Assembly (NCBI RefSeq): GCF_001051235.1
Contig: NZ_CBTJ020000108.1
Span: forward strand, 1-64,000
Reading direction: 5' to 3'
From: Candidatus Competibacter denitrificans Run_A_D11
GTDB taxonomy: Bacteria > Pseudomonadota > Gammaproteobacteria > Competibacterales > Competibacteraceae
Length of the DNA: 64,000 nucleotides
Part shown: positions 25,933-33,988 of the stretch, in pieces
Position numbering within the stretch: position 1 is the stretch's first letter
How the letters are laid out: the number at the start of each line of letters is the position of its first letter
Made by a program: the position numbers and the translations under genes
Notes under the pieces: generated by a model
Databases searched by the model: none
What the model saw: the letters and a program-made list of their open reading frames with translations, nothing else
What the model was told of the DNA's origin: nothing

Positions 25933-27612
25933 ATGAAAAGTTCTTTAGTGGGGGCGTTACCGCTCATTGCCCAAATGTTGGGCCGGAAACGCGGCCTTCG
26001 CGTGGTCATTGAAGGCCAACGGGCCTTTACCGACTTTCAAACCATTACGATCCCCGCGCTGCCGCCGGATGATGTTCTCGCGGGCGTGTACGCCCATGGT
26101 TTTATCGACCATGAGTCGGGGCATCTACGTTACACCGATCCGGCCATTTTGAAACCGGCCGGGCTGTTGGGGTTGTTGCTCAATCTTCTGGAGGACATCC
26201 GCATTGAGCAGGCGTTGGGTCGTGCCTATCCCGGCAGTCGTCAGAACCTCGCGGCGCTGATGACGGCCTTGGAGGCCCAACAGAGTGTCGTCCCCGCAGC
26301 GGACGCGCCCCCGGTGCAGCAGCTGGTGATGGGGTTGCTCGCCCTCTTGCGATGGCGGGTCTTAGGGCAAAGCGCCTTGCAAAGCGCGGCCGCCCTACTG
26401 GAGGCGCGCTTAATGGCGCTCCTATCGGAACCGCTGTGGCGCACGGTGTGGACCTTGGCGTTCGCCGTGCGCACCGCGGAATCGACCGCGGAGGTGCTCG
26501 CGCTGGCGCAAGCCATGGTGCAGGCGCTCACCGACGCCCTGGCGGCGCCTCAGCACGCTTTACCGCCGGGTTTAGGTCACGAGGCACCCGTGTCCGGCCC
26601 GGACGCCATGCCAGCGACCGACGCCGGTGCAGGTTCGGATACGACCCCCTCCGGCAACGCTGAATCAGGCCCGGACGCGATGCCAACGGTTGACGCCTCT
26701 GCATCCCCCACGGCCGATAGGATTTCACCGGATCGTGCGGTCTTGCAGGCGCTGTTAGAGACGACGGAGAACGTCTCGGCAGCGGATATCGGTGCGCGAG
26801 TCGCGGCGCTGTTGGAGGCGAAAGCCGCCCAGACCGATGGGTTGGGCGTCACCGTGGCGGGTGTTGATCCGCCACGGCCCCCTCGCCCGAACCCCGCGCT
26901 GTGCCGGGCCGCGCGGGTAGCGACGCGGGCGCTGTCGCGGCGCTTGGCGACACTCTTGGAAGCGCACACTCACGGATCGACGGCGCGATCGCGGCGCGGG
27001 CGGCGGTTGGATCACGCGCATCTGGATCGTCTCACAGTGGGGGACTCCCGGCTTTTTCAGCAGCACGTCCGCGGCGAGACGGTGGATACCGCGGTAGGGT
27101 TATTGCTGGATCGCAGCGGGTCTATGCAAACCGACCTCGCGCTGGCGAGCCAAGCGGTGTTGGCCTTGGCGCTGGCCTTGGACGGGATTGCTGGGGTGCG
27201 CTGTCAGGCCCTGGCGTTTCCGGGCCAAGGCGACACCGTGATTCCGCTCAAGGACTGGGCGGAACGCGCGCAGGCGGTGGCAGGACGCTTCGCCTTAAGC
27301 GCGCACGGCGGCACGCCGCTCGCGCCCGCGTTGTGGCGGCTGGCCTTTGAGATGATCCAGCGTCCAGCCGCGCGGCGGTTGGTGATCGTCATCACGGATG
27401 GGGAGCCGGATCACTGCGCATCCGTGCTGGATATTCTCACGCGCTGCCGCGCCAGCGGTATTGCGGTGTTAGGGATCGGCGTGGGCCTCACGCTGGAGGC
27501 CGTGCAACGGGTGTTTGGCCCGGCACACGCGATCGCGATCCAACAGGTCGAGGCGCTCGCGCCCCGTCTGTTTGGTCTTTTGGAGCAGCACCTGTTCGGC
27601 GCGCGCGCCTAG
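25933..27612 (+). CDS. CobT-like VWA-domain protein
   Basis: A 559-residue protein. The N-terminal domain holds HGFIDHESGHLRYTD and LLNLLEDIRIEQAL, resembling the HExxH...E metal site seen in CobT-type proteins, though the second Glu-His spacing differs from a classic zincin. Residues 200-260 are a degenerate acidic Ala/Gly/Asp linker. The C-terminal 190 residues are a von Willebrand A domain: the MIDAS is LLLDRSGSMQTDLALA, with HGGTPLAPALW and VIVITDGEPDHC as the other metal-site loops. It is the expected partner of the AAA+ ATPase at 22948. The pair probably works as a metal-dependent remodelling machine of unknown target. Confidence 0.82.
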   Translation: MKSSLVGALPLIAQMLGRKRGLRVVIEGQRAFTDFQTITIPALPPDDVLAGVYAHGFIDHESGHLRYTDPAILKPAGLLGLLLNLLEDIRIEQALGRAYPGSRQNLAALMTALEAQQSVVPAADAPPVQQLVMGLLALLRWRVLGQSALQSAAALLEARLMALLSEPLWRTVWTLAFAVRTAESTAEVLALAQAMVQALTDALAAPQHALPPGLGHEAPVSGPDAMPATDAGAGSDTTPSGNAESGPDAMPTVDASASPTADRISPDRAVLQALLETTENVSAADIGARVAALLEAKAAQTDGLGVTVAGVDPPRPPRPNPALCRAARVATRALSRRLATLLEAHTHGSTARSRRGRRLDHAHLDRLTVGDSRLFQQHVRGETVDTAVGLLLDRSGSMQTDLALASQAVLALALALDGIAGVRCQALAFPGQGDTVIPLKDWAERAQAVAGRFALSAHGGTPLAPALWRLAFEMIQRPAARRLVIVITDGEPDHCASVLDILTRCRASGIAVLGIGVGLTLEAVQRVFGPAHAIAIQQVEALAPRLFGLLEQHLFGARA

Positions 27613-27635
27613 CGCGTCCACCCGTTCAGTCCGTC

Positions 27636-27692
27636 AACCCGTCTGGGGGAATACACCCCCAGCGGGGGTGGCCCTCCAGACGTTTTTGGAGG
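27636..27692 (+). promoter_or_regulatory. C-run/G-run hairpin leader 10
   Basis: CTGGGGG pairs with CCCCCAG across AATACA, and an outer GTCTGG pairs with CCAGAC, which is followed by GTTTTT. GGAGG precedes ATG 27700. It is the clearest terminator-like example with a closing stem. Confidence 0.6.
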
Positions 27693-27699
27693 CAAGACA

Positions 27700-28563
27700 A
27701 TGCAAAAAACGAGGCAGTGGTTTACGCCAGAAGGCGATGCGGTCACGTATCGCACCCTCGCCACCCGATTGCCGGATTTCCTGGCGAGCTATGGACCGGC
27801 GCAGGGTTATGCCGTGACCACGGAGTTTATGGACCCGCTCACCCTGAAGCCGGGGTTACAGGCGCTCTATAGCGCCGCCATCAGCGCGGGCCACAAACCG
27901 GAGGCGGTGGGTTTACCCCCACTCACGGCGGCGCTGACCACCACGATCTGCCGCGCGGTACTGCAAAACACCCAAGGGCAGGTTCTGGCCACCGCCACGG
28001 CGGCCAAGGCCATTCAGGCGTACAAGGATCTGGAGATCCTGGAGACCGCCGCCCGACAACGCTTGCTCGCGGCGTTGGGCTTTGGCGGCGAGGCGTTTGA
28101 GGACGACGAGGCGCAGGATTGGATCGATCAGCAGGTGGCCTCGCAAAGCGCAGCCGGTGACGCGCCCCGTGGGTCGATTGCCGTAACGCCCCTCCTACCC
28201 GAACCCCGGCCGGAGGCAACGCCGCAGGCGTCCCGTACCGCGCCGGATAGCCCGGTGATCGCACCGCTCGCAACGGACGCGGCCCCGCCGATCCCGGCGG
28301 TTCCCGCCGCGCTAGAGGCGGCGCCGGTTTTCAGGGAATCGTCCGACGTGACGCGACCCGATCCCGCAGGGTTGGCCGCAACGCAAGACCCCGCCCTGGT
28401 GGCGCTCGGTCGTCAGATCGCGCATCACGCGCGTTTGCGCGGCCTTAGTCCACCGGCGTTTAGCACGCGCGAGGAGGCGCGCCAAATCCTGCGGGACTGG
28501 CTGACGCCAGCGCCCACCGGAGCGCGCCCCCGCTTGCCCCAACCCCACACCGGGGTAGGCTGA
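27700..28563 (+). CDS. hypothetical protein with Pro/Ala-rich linker
   Basis: A 287-residue protein from ATG 27700 (TTTTTGGAGGCAAGACA). Residues 1-130 are ordered and helical (TLATRLPDFLASYG, TTTICRAVLQNTQGQVL, KAIQAYKDLEILETAA). Residues 145-235 are a proline and alanine-rich linker. A short helix (LGRQIAHHARLRG, then EEARQILRDWL) closes the chain. I recognise no family. Last gene of the leader-bearing set before the TraU-like gene. Confidence 0.55.
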   Translation: MQKTRQWFTPEGDAVTYRTLATRLPDFLASYGPAQGYAVTTEFMDPLTLKPGLQALYSAAISAGHKPEAVGLPPLTAALTTTICRAVLQNTQGQVLATATAAKAIQAYKDLEILETAARQRLLAALGFGGEAFEDDEAQDWIDQQVASQSAAGDAPRGSIAVTPLLPEPRPEATPQASRTAPDSPVIAPLATDAAPPIPAVPAALEAAPVFRESSDVTRPDPAGLAATQDPALVALGRQIAHHARLRGLSPPAFSTREEARQILRDWLTPAPTGARPRLPQPHTGVG

Positions 28564-28572
28564 GTTCAGGGA

Positions 28573-28760
28573 TTCCCCCACCGCCCTTCAGGGCATGGGG
28601 GTGTGCGCCGGGAACGGCCGGTCGCGCGAATTTCGCGGGAGATCCCGCACGGTGAGGAAGCCCCGGTTGTGCTTCTGTCCTCTCCACCCGCGCGTCCGTT
28701 CGCGCGCGGGGGTCATCCACTGATCGGTTCGCGCTCGCAGGCCGCGCTTGAGGAAACCGT
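28573..28760 (+). promoter_or_regulatory. hairpin-bearing leader 11 of the TraU-like gene
   Basis: CCCCCACC and ATGGGGGTG enclose GCCCTTCAGGGC, a nested hairpin near 28573-28602. The remaining 150 bases are GC-rich, with a further CGCGCG inverted pair, and hold no supported gene. It lacks the T-run. Confidence 0.4.
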
Positions 28761-30146
28761 ATGCGCCCTTTCTCTCTGTTTCGCTTATCGCTCCAGTCGC
28801 TCGCGATCGCGGGCCTCTTGACCACCGCCACGCCGACCTGGGCGGATAGCCTGTTGGTCGGAACCCGCTACACCACCCTCACGTTAATCAAGGATACCCT
28901 CGCCGCGCTCCCGGCGTGTCTGAAATATTGCTTTCTGGGGATTGAGGTCCGCCTGGAGATCAGCCTCACCAAGGTCAAGATTTGGCTCGTGCCCCGCGTG
29001 GAACATCACCTGGCGGCGTTGCACGTCATGGCCTCGGATCGCTTCCCGAAAGAACCCTATATCGAGTGGGCGGCCACCGTGGGCGTCGTCCAAAAGCTTC
29101 TGCTCGATCAATTGGGCCAGGTGCTCTTTATCGCCATCAGCGGGTCCCCGCTGGTGGAAAGCAGCGGGGGTCAAACCCGCTATGGCCGCTATGGCGATCA
29201 CCAATCCACCAACTTTAAGGAAGTGGAAATCATTGGCCATCCGGTCGCGGTGCTGCCCGCGCTGGTCGATAAAGACGGGGCGTTCAAAAAAGATAGTTAT
29301 ACCGACGGCCCCACCGGCGGCGGCAGCTATGGCTATGGCGGCGGCAGCGGCAGCGGCAGCGGTGGCAGTGGTGTAAGCGTCACGAAGGTCAACCTGGAGA
29401 CAAAGAATTTCATTACGCAATGGGGCGATTGGGCGAAATCCTGTATCCATAACCCCAATGCCTGCGCGGTGGGTCCGCTGTTGCCGCTGACCCTGATTAG
29501 CCTGTACTTTCAAATCAAGGATCTGATCGGGCAGATTTACGCCATCGCCAACGCGATCGTGAAGTTTCAAAAGCTGGCCCAGGATCTGCGCGAACTGACG
29601 GAAAAACTCTCGATAGATCTGGCCTTGGGCGGCGGCATCAAGATCGACCGGCTCTTGTGCCCGAATGAGGTGAAGTATTTCTATCCCTATTACCTCTCCG
29701 GTCCTGATGCGCTCTTTTGGCGTTCCGGCTGGCCGATCACCGATGTGACGAAAACCCTGACGATGCTCAATCCACTCTCCTCGGATCGCGTGGGCGTGGG
29801 CTTGGAACTCTGGGGACATCTCTATCCCCGCCATGGGTTTTTGAACAATGAACATCCCGGTCATGTCGCCCCGGTGATCGCCGCGCGCGGGGCGGATCTG
29901 GTCGCCGATGCCAGCGTGAAACTCCGGCCTAAACTGACCTCCGTCTACGCGCAAGGGGATTGGCAAAGCCTCTCGCCCCATCCGACGAAATACTGTGAGA
30001 GCCATATCGCCACCCTCCCAACCCCCATCGATGCCGAAGGCGGTTACGCCTATAACCTTTGGCCCAAATTTAGTTGCCCCTTGAGCGATGTCGGTAAGGT
30101 CGTCGCGTTTATTCCCTTTCGCTTCTGTTTCAAGATCGGAGACTGA
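28761..30146 (+). CDS. TraU-like ICE protein (TIGR03756/PFL_4710-type)
   Basis: A 461-residue exported protein. Residues 1-28 are a signal peptide (QSLAIAGLLTTATPTWADS). Cysteine-bearing segments (ALPACLKYCFLGIEV) precede a Val-rich region. A Gly/Ser/Tyr linker of about 25 residues lies near 195. Then come TraU-type motifs: FYPYYLSGPDALFWRSG, GLELWGHLYPRHGF and PVIAARGADLV, closing with Cys-rich strands. TraU relatives are periplasmic and needed for mating-pair formation in F-type and ICE-type systems. This is the strongest sign that the block belongs to a conjugative element. The Gly/Ser linker is unusual in length. Translation seems coupled to the next gene, 3 bases downstream. Confidence 0.72.
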   Translation: MRPFSLFRLSLQSLAIAGLLTTATPTWADSLLVGTRYTTLTLIKDTLAALPACLKYCFLGIEVRLEISLTKVKIWLVPRVEHHLAALHVMASDRFPKEPYIEWAATVGVVQKLLLDQLGQVLFIAISGSPLVESSGGQTRYGRYGDHQSTNFKEVEIIGHPVAVLPALVDKDGAFKKDSYTDGPTGGGSYGYGGGSGSGSGGSGVSVTKVNLETKNFITQWGDWAKSCIHNPNACAVGPLLPLTLISLYFQIKDLIGQIYAIANAIVKFQKLAQDLRELTEKLSIDLALGGGIKIDRLLCPNEVKYFYPYYLSGPDALFWRSGWPITDVTKTLTMLNPLSSDRVGVGLELWGHLYPRHGFLNNEHPGHVAPVIAARGADLVADASVKLRPKLTSVYAQGDWQSLSPHPTKYCESHIATLPTPIDAEGGYAYNLWPKFSCPLSDVGKVVAFIPFRFCFKIGD

Positions 30147-30149
30147 TCG

Positions 30150-31094
30150 ATGTTGAATCTCTGCACGACGCCCAAGCCGGGATCGCCTCGCACCTTTCAG
30201 GAGAGGCGCACCCTACGATTCGTTTCGAGTCTACTCAGTCTTCTTTGGATGGCGCAGTCCGCCCTCGCCGCCCACGTTCTTCACACCGAAAAGTTGCTCT
30301 ATCGCCATATCCTCGTCTATGAGGACGGTGGCGAACGCTGTATGGCCTTTAGCCAGCGCGATCACGGGACGCGGCAAACCTGCCGATCCTTAACCGATCC
30401 TAACGTGCTGGTTTTTCCGTACACGCGCCTGCTCATGGGCGCTTTGTATCTCAATCCGCAGCCGCAACGCATCTTGATCATCGGGCTGGGGGGCGGCGTG
30501 CTGCCCATGGCGCTCGCATCGCTCTATCCAGCGGCCGACATGGACCTGGTGGAAATCGATCCCGCCATCACCCGCGTCGCCCAACACTTCTTTGGTTTTA
30601 AGCCCAGTTCATCGCGGCGCGTCACCGAGGAAGACGGGCGTGTGTTCGCCAAGCGCGCGATCAAAGCGCAACAGCACTACGACTTAATCCTGCTGGACGC
30701 CTTTGATCACCACTACATTCCTGAGCATCTGCTCACCCAGGAGTTTTTAACGGAAATCAAGAGCCTTTTAACACCCCAGGGCGTCCTCGCCGCCAATACC
30801 TTCTCTACCAGTCAGCTGTACGATCACGAATCAGCCACCTACGAGGCGGTGTTTGGCACGTTTTACAATCTGCGCCTTGAAAACAAAAACCGCATCATTC
30901 TCCTCCAACGCGACGGCGTGCCCAGCGCCGAAGTCGTCGCGCGCAACGCCGCCGCGTTGGAGGCAAAATTAAAGCCGCTGGGGGTGGGTCAAGCGGAGTT
31001 GCTGCCGCTCTTTTCCAGCGCGCGGGACTGGAACCCCAACGCCCGCCTCCTGACCGATCAGTATGCCCCCTCCAATGTGCTCAATACGCCCTGA
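30150..31094 (+). CDS. spermidine synthase-like protein with N-terminal hydrophobic segment
   Basis: A 314-residue protein starting 3 bases after the TraU-like gene. The Rossmann-type core is clear: ILIIGLGGGVLPMALASLYP (SAM-binding Gly-rich loop), MDLVEIDPAITRVAQHFF (acidic ribose-binding end), EEDGRVFAKRAI and YDLILLDAFDHHYIPEHL, with the Asp-Ala pair of polyamine aminopropyltransferases. Residues 25-42 (RFVSSLLSLLWMAQSALA) look like a signal peptide or anchor, odd for a cytosolic enzyme. Similar spermidine synthase-like proteins occur in conjugative elements, but their substrate is not known to me. It converges on the next gene with overlapping ends. Confidence 0.72.
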   Translation: MLNLCTTPKPGSPRTFQERRTLRFVSSLLSLLWMAQSALAAHVLHTEKLLYRHILVYEDGGERCMAFSQRDHGTRQTCRSLTDPNVLVFPYTRLLMGALYLNPQPQRILIIGLGGGVLPMALASLYPAADMDLVEIDPAITRVAQHFFGFKPSSSRRVTEEDGRVFAKRAIKAQQHYDLILLDAFDHHYIPEHLLTQEFLTEIKSLLTPQGVLAANTFSTSQLYDHESATYEAVFGTFYNLRLENKNRIILLQRDGVPSAEVVARNAAALEAKLKPLGVGQAELLPLFSSARDWNPNARLLTDQYAPSNVLNTP

Positions 31095-31935
31095 GAGGGG
31101 CGGGGGGCGCTTCACCACCCGTCGCCATCCGCTGCACGATGAGCCGCAACAAGGCGATCAGGCCCTGGTCTGAGAGCCAGGGGCTGGCTTGCCGCAAGGG
31201 CCGAAGGCACAGCGCCGCCAGATAAAAACAGTCGGCGGCGTTGATGGGTAAGGCCAGTAAAGGGCGATCCTTCTGAAAGACCCGGACAAACAGGTGGCTC
31301 CCCTGGTGTTCAAGACGAAACCCTTTGTTATTCTCAGGGCCGTGATGTTTAAACTCGCAGTGGGGGGTTAATCCCAACACCGTCGCGGCCACCCACGGTA
31401 ACTCCTCGCGCGTCAGTTGCAGGCTGATCTTTTGTTTCCAATCATAGAGTTTGGCACCCGTCGCGGGGGCCGCCTCCAGCCGCAACGTCGGTTCGTGTTG
31501 GCGGGTTTCGTCCAGTTCCCACAGCAGCGCCGCCTTGGTGGCGTAAATCCGATGGCGCGAGCGCGGATCGGGGAGTGCGCGTTCAGTCGGTGCGCCTACC
31601 GGAGGGCCAGCCTCCGGCGTGGGCATCGGCTGCGGGCGCGTCGGCGTGGGTGTGGAGGCGGAGCTTGGCGCGGGCGTCGGCTGCGGGTGTGTGGGCGGCG
31701 GCGCGGCGGTTGACTCCCGGCGGGGCGCAGGCATATCCCGAGCGGACGCGGGCAGATTGCGGATCAAATACAGTCGCGCCCCCGCATCGTTTTGCTCGGC
31801 GCAGTGCACCGCGTGCGTTAACCGTTCAACCGTCACTGTAGTCGATAAGGCGGCCAACGTGTCAGCGGTTAAGGTCGGAAGTTGAAGAGCGCTTAACCGG
31901 GGATTGAGCGTCTGAAGAAGGGTGGCCGGGTTCAT
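31081..31935 (-). CDS. hypothetical protein of PRTRC-type elements
   Basis: A 284-residue protein. I start it at ATG 31935 behind AAGGAGAAACAACG. The N-terminal 70 residues are helical (TLLQTLNPRLSALQ), 70-125 a Pro/Thr-rich linker, and the C-terminal 150 residues an ordered domain (YDWKQKISLQLTREELPW, CEFKHHGPENNKGFRLEH, ALLRLIVQRMA). I have seen this kind of domain near PRTRC genes but know no function. It carries one of six shared promoter-like elements upstream (31958-31990), so it is probably expressed with the PRTRC set. Its 3' end overlaps the spermidine synthase-like gene by 14 bases. Confidence 0.55.
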   Translation of the reverse strand: MNPATLLQTLNPRLSALQLPTLTADTLAALSTTVTVERLTHAVHCAEQNDAGARLYLIRNLPASARDMPAPRRESTAAPPPTHPQPTPAPSSASTPTPTRPQPMPTPEAGPPVGAPTERALPDPRSRHRIYATKAALLWELDETRQHEPTLRLEAAPATGAKLYDWKQKISLQLTREELPWVAATVLGLTPHCEFKHHGPENNKGFRLEHQGSHLFVRVFQKDRPLLALPINAADCFYLAALCLRPLRQASPWLSDQGLIALLRLIVQRMATGGEAPPAPLRAY

Positions 31936-31957
31936 CGTTGTTTCTCCTTGATTGATA

Positions 31958-31990
31958 ACGCTATCCTGGCACGATGCAGCGTCTGGGCAA
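31958..31990 (-). promoter_or_regulatory. shared promoter element, copy 1
   Basis: On the minus strand TTGCCC (31990-31985) is followed by 21 bases, then TAGCGT (31963-31958). At 16 bases from TTGCCC the hexamer CAGGAT fits a -10 of the form nAnnnT. It lies 23 bases upstream of ATG 31935. Confidence 0.6.
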
Positions 31991-32052
31991 GGCAATGTCG
32001 GCTTGAAAGACCACGCGCTTGGCGGTTTCTAGGACCGCTGAAAAGAGTCGCT

Positions 32053-32463
32053 TCAAGTAACCGGCGGGATCGTCCAATCTTCCAGCGTCAGTGCCGCCAC
32101 CCGCTTAAACTCCTGCGTATTATGGGTAACCAGGATTAAATCGTGTGCTCTGGCGATGGCTGCTATTTGCAGATCGTAAGGCCCAATCGGTGTGCCTTGT
32201 CGCGCTAGCGTGGCTCGGATTTCGCCAGCGTGCATCGCGGATTCACTGGCAAACGGTAGACTTGGGAGCCACGCTAAGAGTTGCAATAAGCGGCGGTGGT
32301 TCTCTTCAGGGCGGCTACTTTTCCAGACGCCAAACCACAACTCGGCCTCCACCGGCGCGCAAAGACGGAGCGCAGCTACACCCACGTGCCGTACCTGCGC
32401 AAGCACGCTGGCCTGCTGCTTCATCAGCGCAATCACGATATTGGTATCTAAAAGATAGCGCAT
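32053..32463 (-). CDS. PIN-domain toxin, VapC-like
   Basis: A 136-residue PIN-domain ribonuclease. The metal-binding acidic residues are visible: YLLDTNIVIALM (Asp), EAELWFGVW (Glu), and PIGPYDLQIAAIARAHDLIL (Asp), then VTHNTQEFKRV. Start ATG 32463 overlaps the stop of the antitoxin gene (TAATG). VapC-type toxins cut initiator tRNA or rRNA to stop growth and are held off by the upstream antitoxin. It probably stabilises the element by post-segregational killing. Confidence 0.88.
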   Translation of the reverse strand: MRYLLDTNIVIALMKQQASVLAQVRHVGVAALRLCAPVEAELWFGVWKSSRPEENHRRLLQLLAWLPSLPFASESAMHAGEIRATLARQGTPIGPYDLQIAAIARAHDLILVTHNTQEFKRVAALTLEDWTIPPVT

Positions 32464-32711
32464 TAATCGAGGGCCTCGCGTCGGATATCTATCCCCAGAT
32501 CAGCATCGGTGATCTCGTCTGGAAAATCAGCGCTCAAGTCGTCGGCGATGTCCGCTAGAAAAGCCTCCGTGTCGTTGGCCCCTCGCAGAGGGGACGCTAC
32601 CGTGGTGATGGCGTAGCGTGTTGCCAAGTCTTGGATAAAGACTAAGGCTTCCTGCGCAGCGGATTCAGGTAACTGGAGACTGTGTTGATAAATCAGTTCG
32701 GCAACATTCAT
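32463..32711 (-). CDS. VapB-like antitoxin, partner of PIN toxin
   Basis: An 82-residue protein, started at ATG 32711 rather than at the longer upstream frame. The N-terminus (ELIYQHSLQLPESAAQEAL) resembles DUF2281-type antitoxins, and the acidic C-terminus (DDLSADFPDEITDADLG) is typical for binding a PIN toxin. The stop overlaps the toxin start by one base, the usual antitoxin-toxin order. The pair likely represses its own promoter. Confidence 0.75.
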   Translation of the reverse strand: MNVAELIYQHSLQLPESAAQEALVFIQDLATRYAITTVASPLRGANDTEAFLADIADDLSADFPDEITDADLGIDIRREALD

Positions 32712-32877
32712 AGACTTTTCCTGTAGAGTGCTAAACGCAGAGCCTTGTTGAGGCAATGGAGCCTGATCCATTGTCTTTTGTGACCCTGCGGCAATCAAGG
32801 TGATCCATCGGCGTTTGAAAGTCATCCAGGCATTCGCCGTTCCTGGATGGCGAAGCGTTAAAGTGTCTCCGCAGCCG

Positions 32878-33087
32878 CTACGCTATCGCGCGTCGCACGA
32901 TGGGTGAGCGCACGCGGCGGCCCTTGATTTTCCAAAGCCCAGCTCCCGCAGGGGTAGCGCGTGCTAGGATTGACGGCTTCTGCGCCTGCGCGCCATCCCG
33001 CTGACTCAGCGTCCAGGCTATTTTTTTAGTTTGCATTTGGCCCCTTTCCAAGAGATAGCGCAGCGGGCCGAGTGTCTCTTGTTTCAT
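32878..33087 (-). CDS. small basic protein, uncertain
   Basis: A 69-residue protein from ATG 33087 (TGGAAAAAGCG before it). Composition is basic with a Lys/Arg-rich C-terminus (LWKIKGRRVRSPIVRRAIA). No family recognised. It may be real, given the ribosome site and the order of small genes on this strand, but nothing else supports it. Confidence 0.35.
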   Translation of the reverse strand: MKQETLGPLRYLLERGQMQTKKIAWTLSQRDGAQAQKPSILARATPAGAGLWKIKGRRVRSPIVRRAIA

Positions 33088-33125
33088 CGCTTTTTCCAGA
33101 CGGTGAGCATTCCCACCACAGAGGG

Positions 33126-33407
33126 TTAATGGTTGTGGCGAAGGAAATCCAGCAGCTTGCGCAGTCCGCGCTGATGGCGGCCGGTCCCCTGAATCGCCCA
33201 GACACCCGTATCCGGCCAGAAGTCGATGCAGGGGGAGCGGCGATCGCGGACCTGGAGCTGACCGGCCCTGGGATACGCTTTCATCACCCAGGTCTCAGCT
33301 TGCAACCGGGCCAGGGAGCTGCGTCGCCGATCTTTCGGGGTGTGCCGCAGTTGCGAGATCCCAGGCGAGAGGGGACGACCTGCGGTCTTCAACTCAATGG
33401 ACCTCAT
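33126..33407 (-). CDS. small hypothetical protein of the PRTRC region
   Basis: A 93-residue basic protein from ATG 33407 behind GGAGATATCA. It has a basic body (KDRRRSSLARLQAET, KAYPRAGQLQVRDRRS) and ends GLRKLLDFLRHNH. No family recognised. It follows the 68-residue gene by about 45 bases and may share its promoter. Confidence 0.5.
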   Translation of the reverse strand: MRSIELKTAGRPLSPGISQLRHTPKDRRRSSLARLQAETWVMKAYPRAGQLQVRDRRSPCIDFWPDTGVWAIQGTGRHQRGLRKLLDFLRHNH

Positions 33408-33452
33408 TGATATCTCCAAAACGCCTTCCCTGGCGAGGGGCTAAACGGGAAA

Positions 33453-33659
33453 TTAACGCGCGGTGATGACGACGCGACGGGTCTTGGGATTCCAGCGCAG
33501 GCGCTGGCCGCGCTTTGCGAGTTCCGATCCCAGGGTGGATAACGGTGGCGCAGGTGAGTCGGTGAGGGCAGCGAGCGCGTGCAACAGGGTCTCAAGCAAC
33601 GCCCGTGCGGGGGCTGTGAGGGTGACCGTCGGAGTTGTTTTCAACGTGACAGTGGACAT
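33453..33659 (-). CDS. 68-residue hypothetical protein
   Basis: It starts at ATG 33659 behind GGAGAACGCT and ends at the stop at 33453. A Thr-rich first strand (TVTLKTTPTVTLTAPA), a helix (ALLETLLHALAAL) and a basic C-terminus (RWNPKTRRVVITAR). The start is supported by one of the shared promoter elements (33683-33715). Function unknown. Confidence 0.6.
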   Translation of the reverse strand: MSTVTLKTTPTVTLTAPARALLETLLHALAALTDSPAPPLSTLGSELAKRGQRLRWNPKTRRVVITAR

Positions 33660-33988
33660 AGCGTTCTCCAGTGGATGTGACGCTTTTAGTTCACCGCAGA
33701 GTTCAAAACGGGCAAGAGACGCGGGGTGAAGTGCGAACGCCCCGCGCCATTCAACAGAGTCGCGCTGGGCGATTCGGTCACCGCGTGCCCGCGTTGTCGG
33801 GCTAAAACGAGCGTGGTGGGATCGGGATGCGGATCAGACTGGGGCGGAAGGCGGCGAAAAAAACGGGTTTTCCGCGTCTGGCGTGGACGCGCGCCGGGGG
33901 TGCGTCCAGGCGCGACGCGGATGAACGCGCCGGGGGTACGACGCGCCCCGGTGCAGGTTGGAGGACACCCTGTTACCGTGCAGGGCGT
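33660..33988. other. intergenic region with promoter and hairpin
   Basis: No convincing gene was found in this stretch. It contains the shared promoter element at 33683-33715 and a hairpin of GCGGGG (33721-33726) with CCCCGC (33740-33745). Several open frames in it lack ribosome sites and are rejected. Confidence 0.45.
33683..33715 (-). promoter_or_regulatory. shared promoter element, copy 2
   Basis: TTGCCC (33715-33710), 21 bases, then TAAAAG (33688-33683); the inner hexamer at spacing 16 is TGAACT. ATG 33659 is 24 bases on, after CATCCACTGGAG. Confidence 0.65.

Noticed and set aside
22948..27612. True cobalt chelatase (CobS/CobT) for cobalamin synthesis
   Set aside because: No CobN or other cobalamin gene, and WGR-like and DUF3150 neighbours indicate the mobile-element version.
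18483..28602. CRISPR-like array made by the repeated leaders
   Set aside because: Repeats are 0.4-2 kb apart, differ in sequence and always precede genes; no spacers.
28884..30005. 373-residue minus-strand frame opposite the TraU-like gene
   Set aside because: Contains Ala/Ile repeats produced by the complement of the Gly/Ser linker; no start signal.
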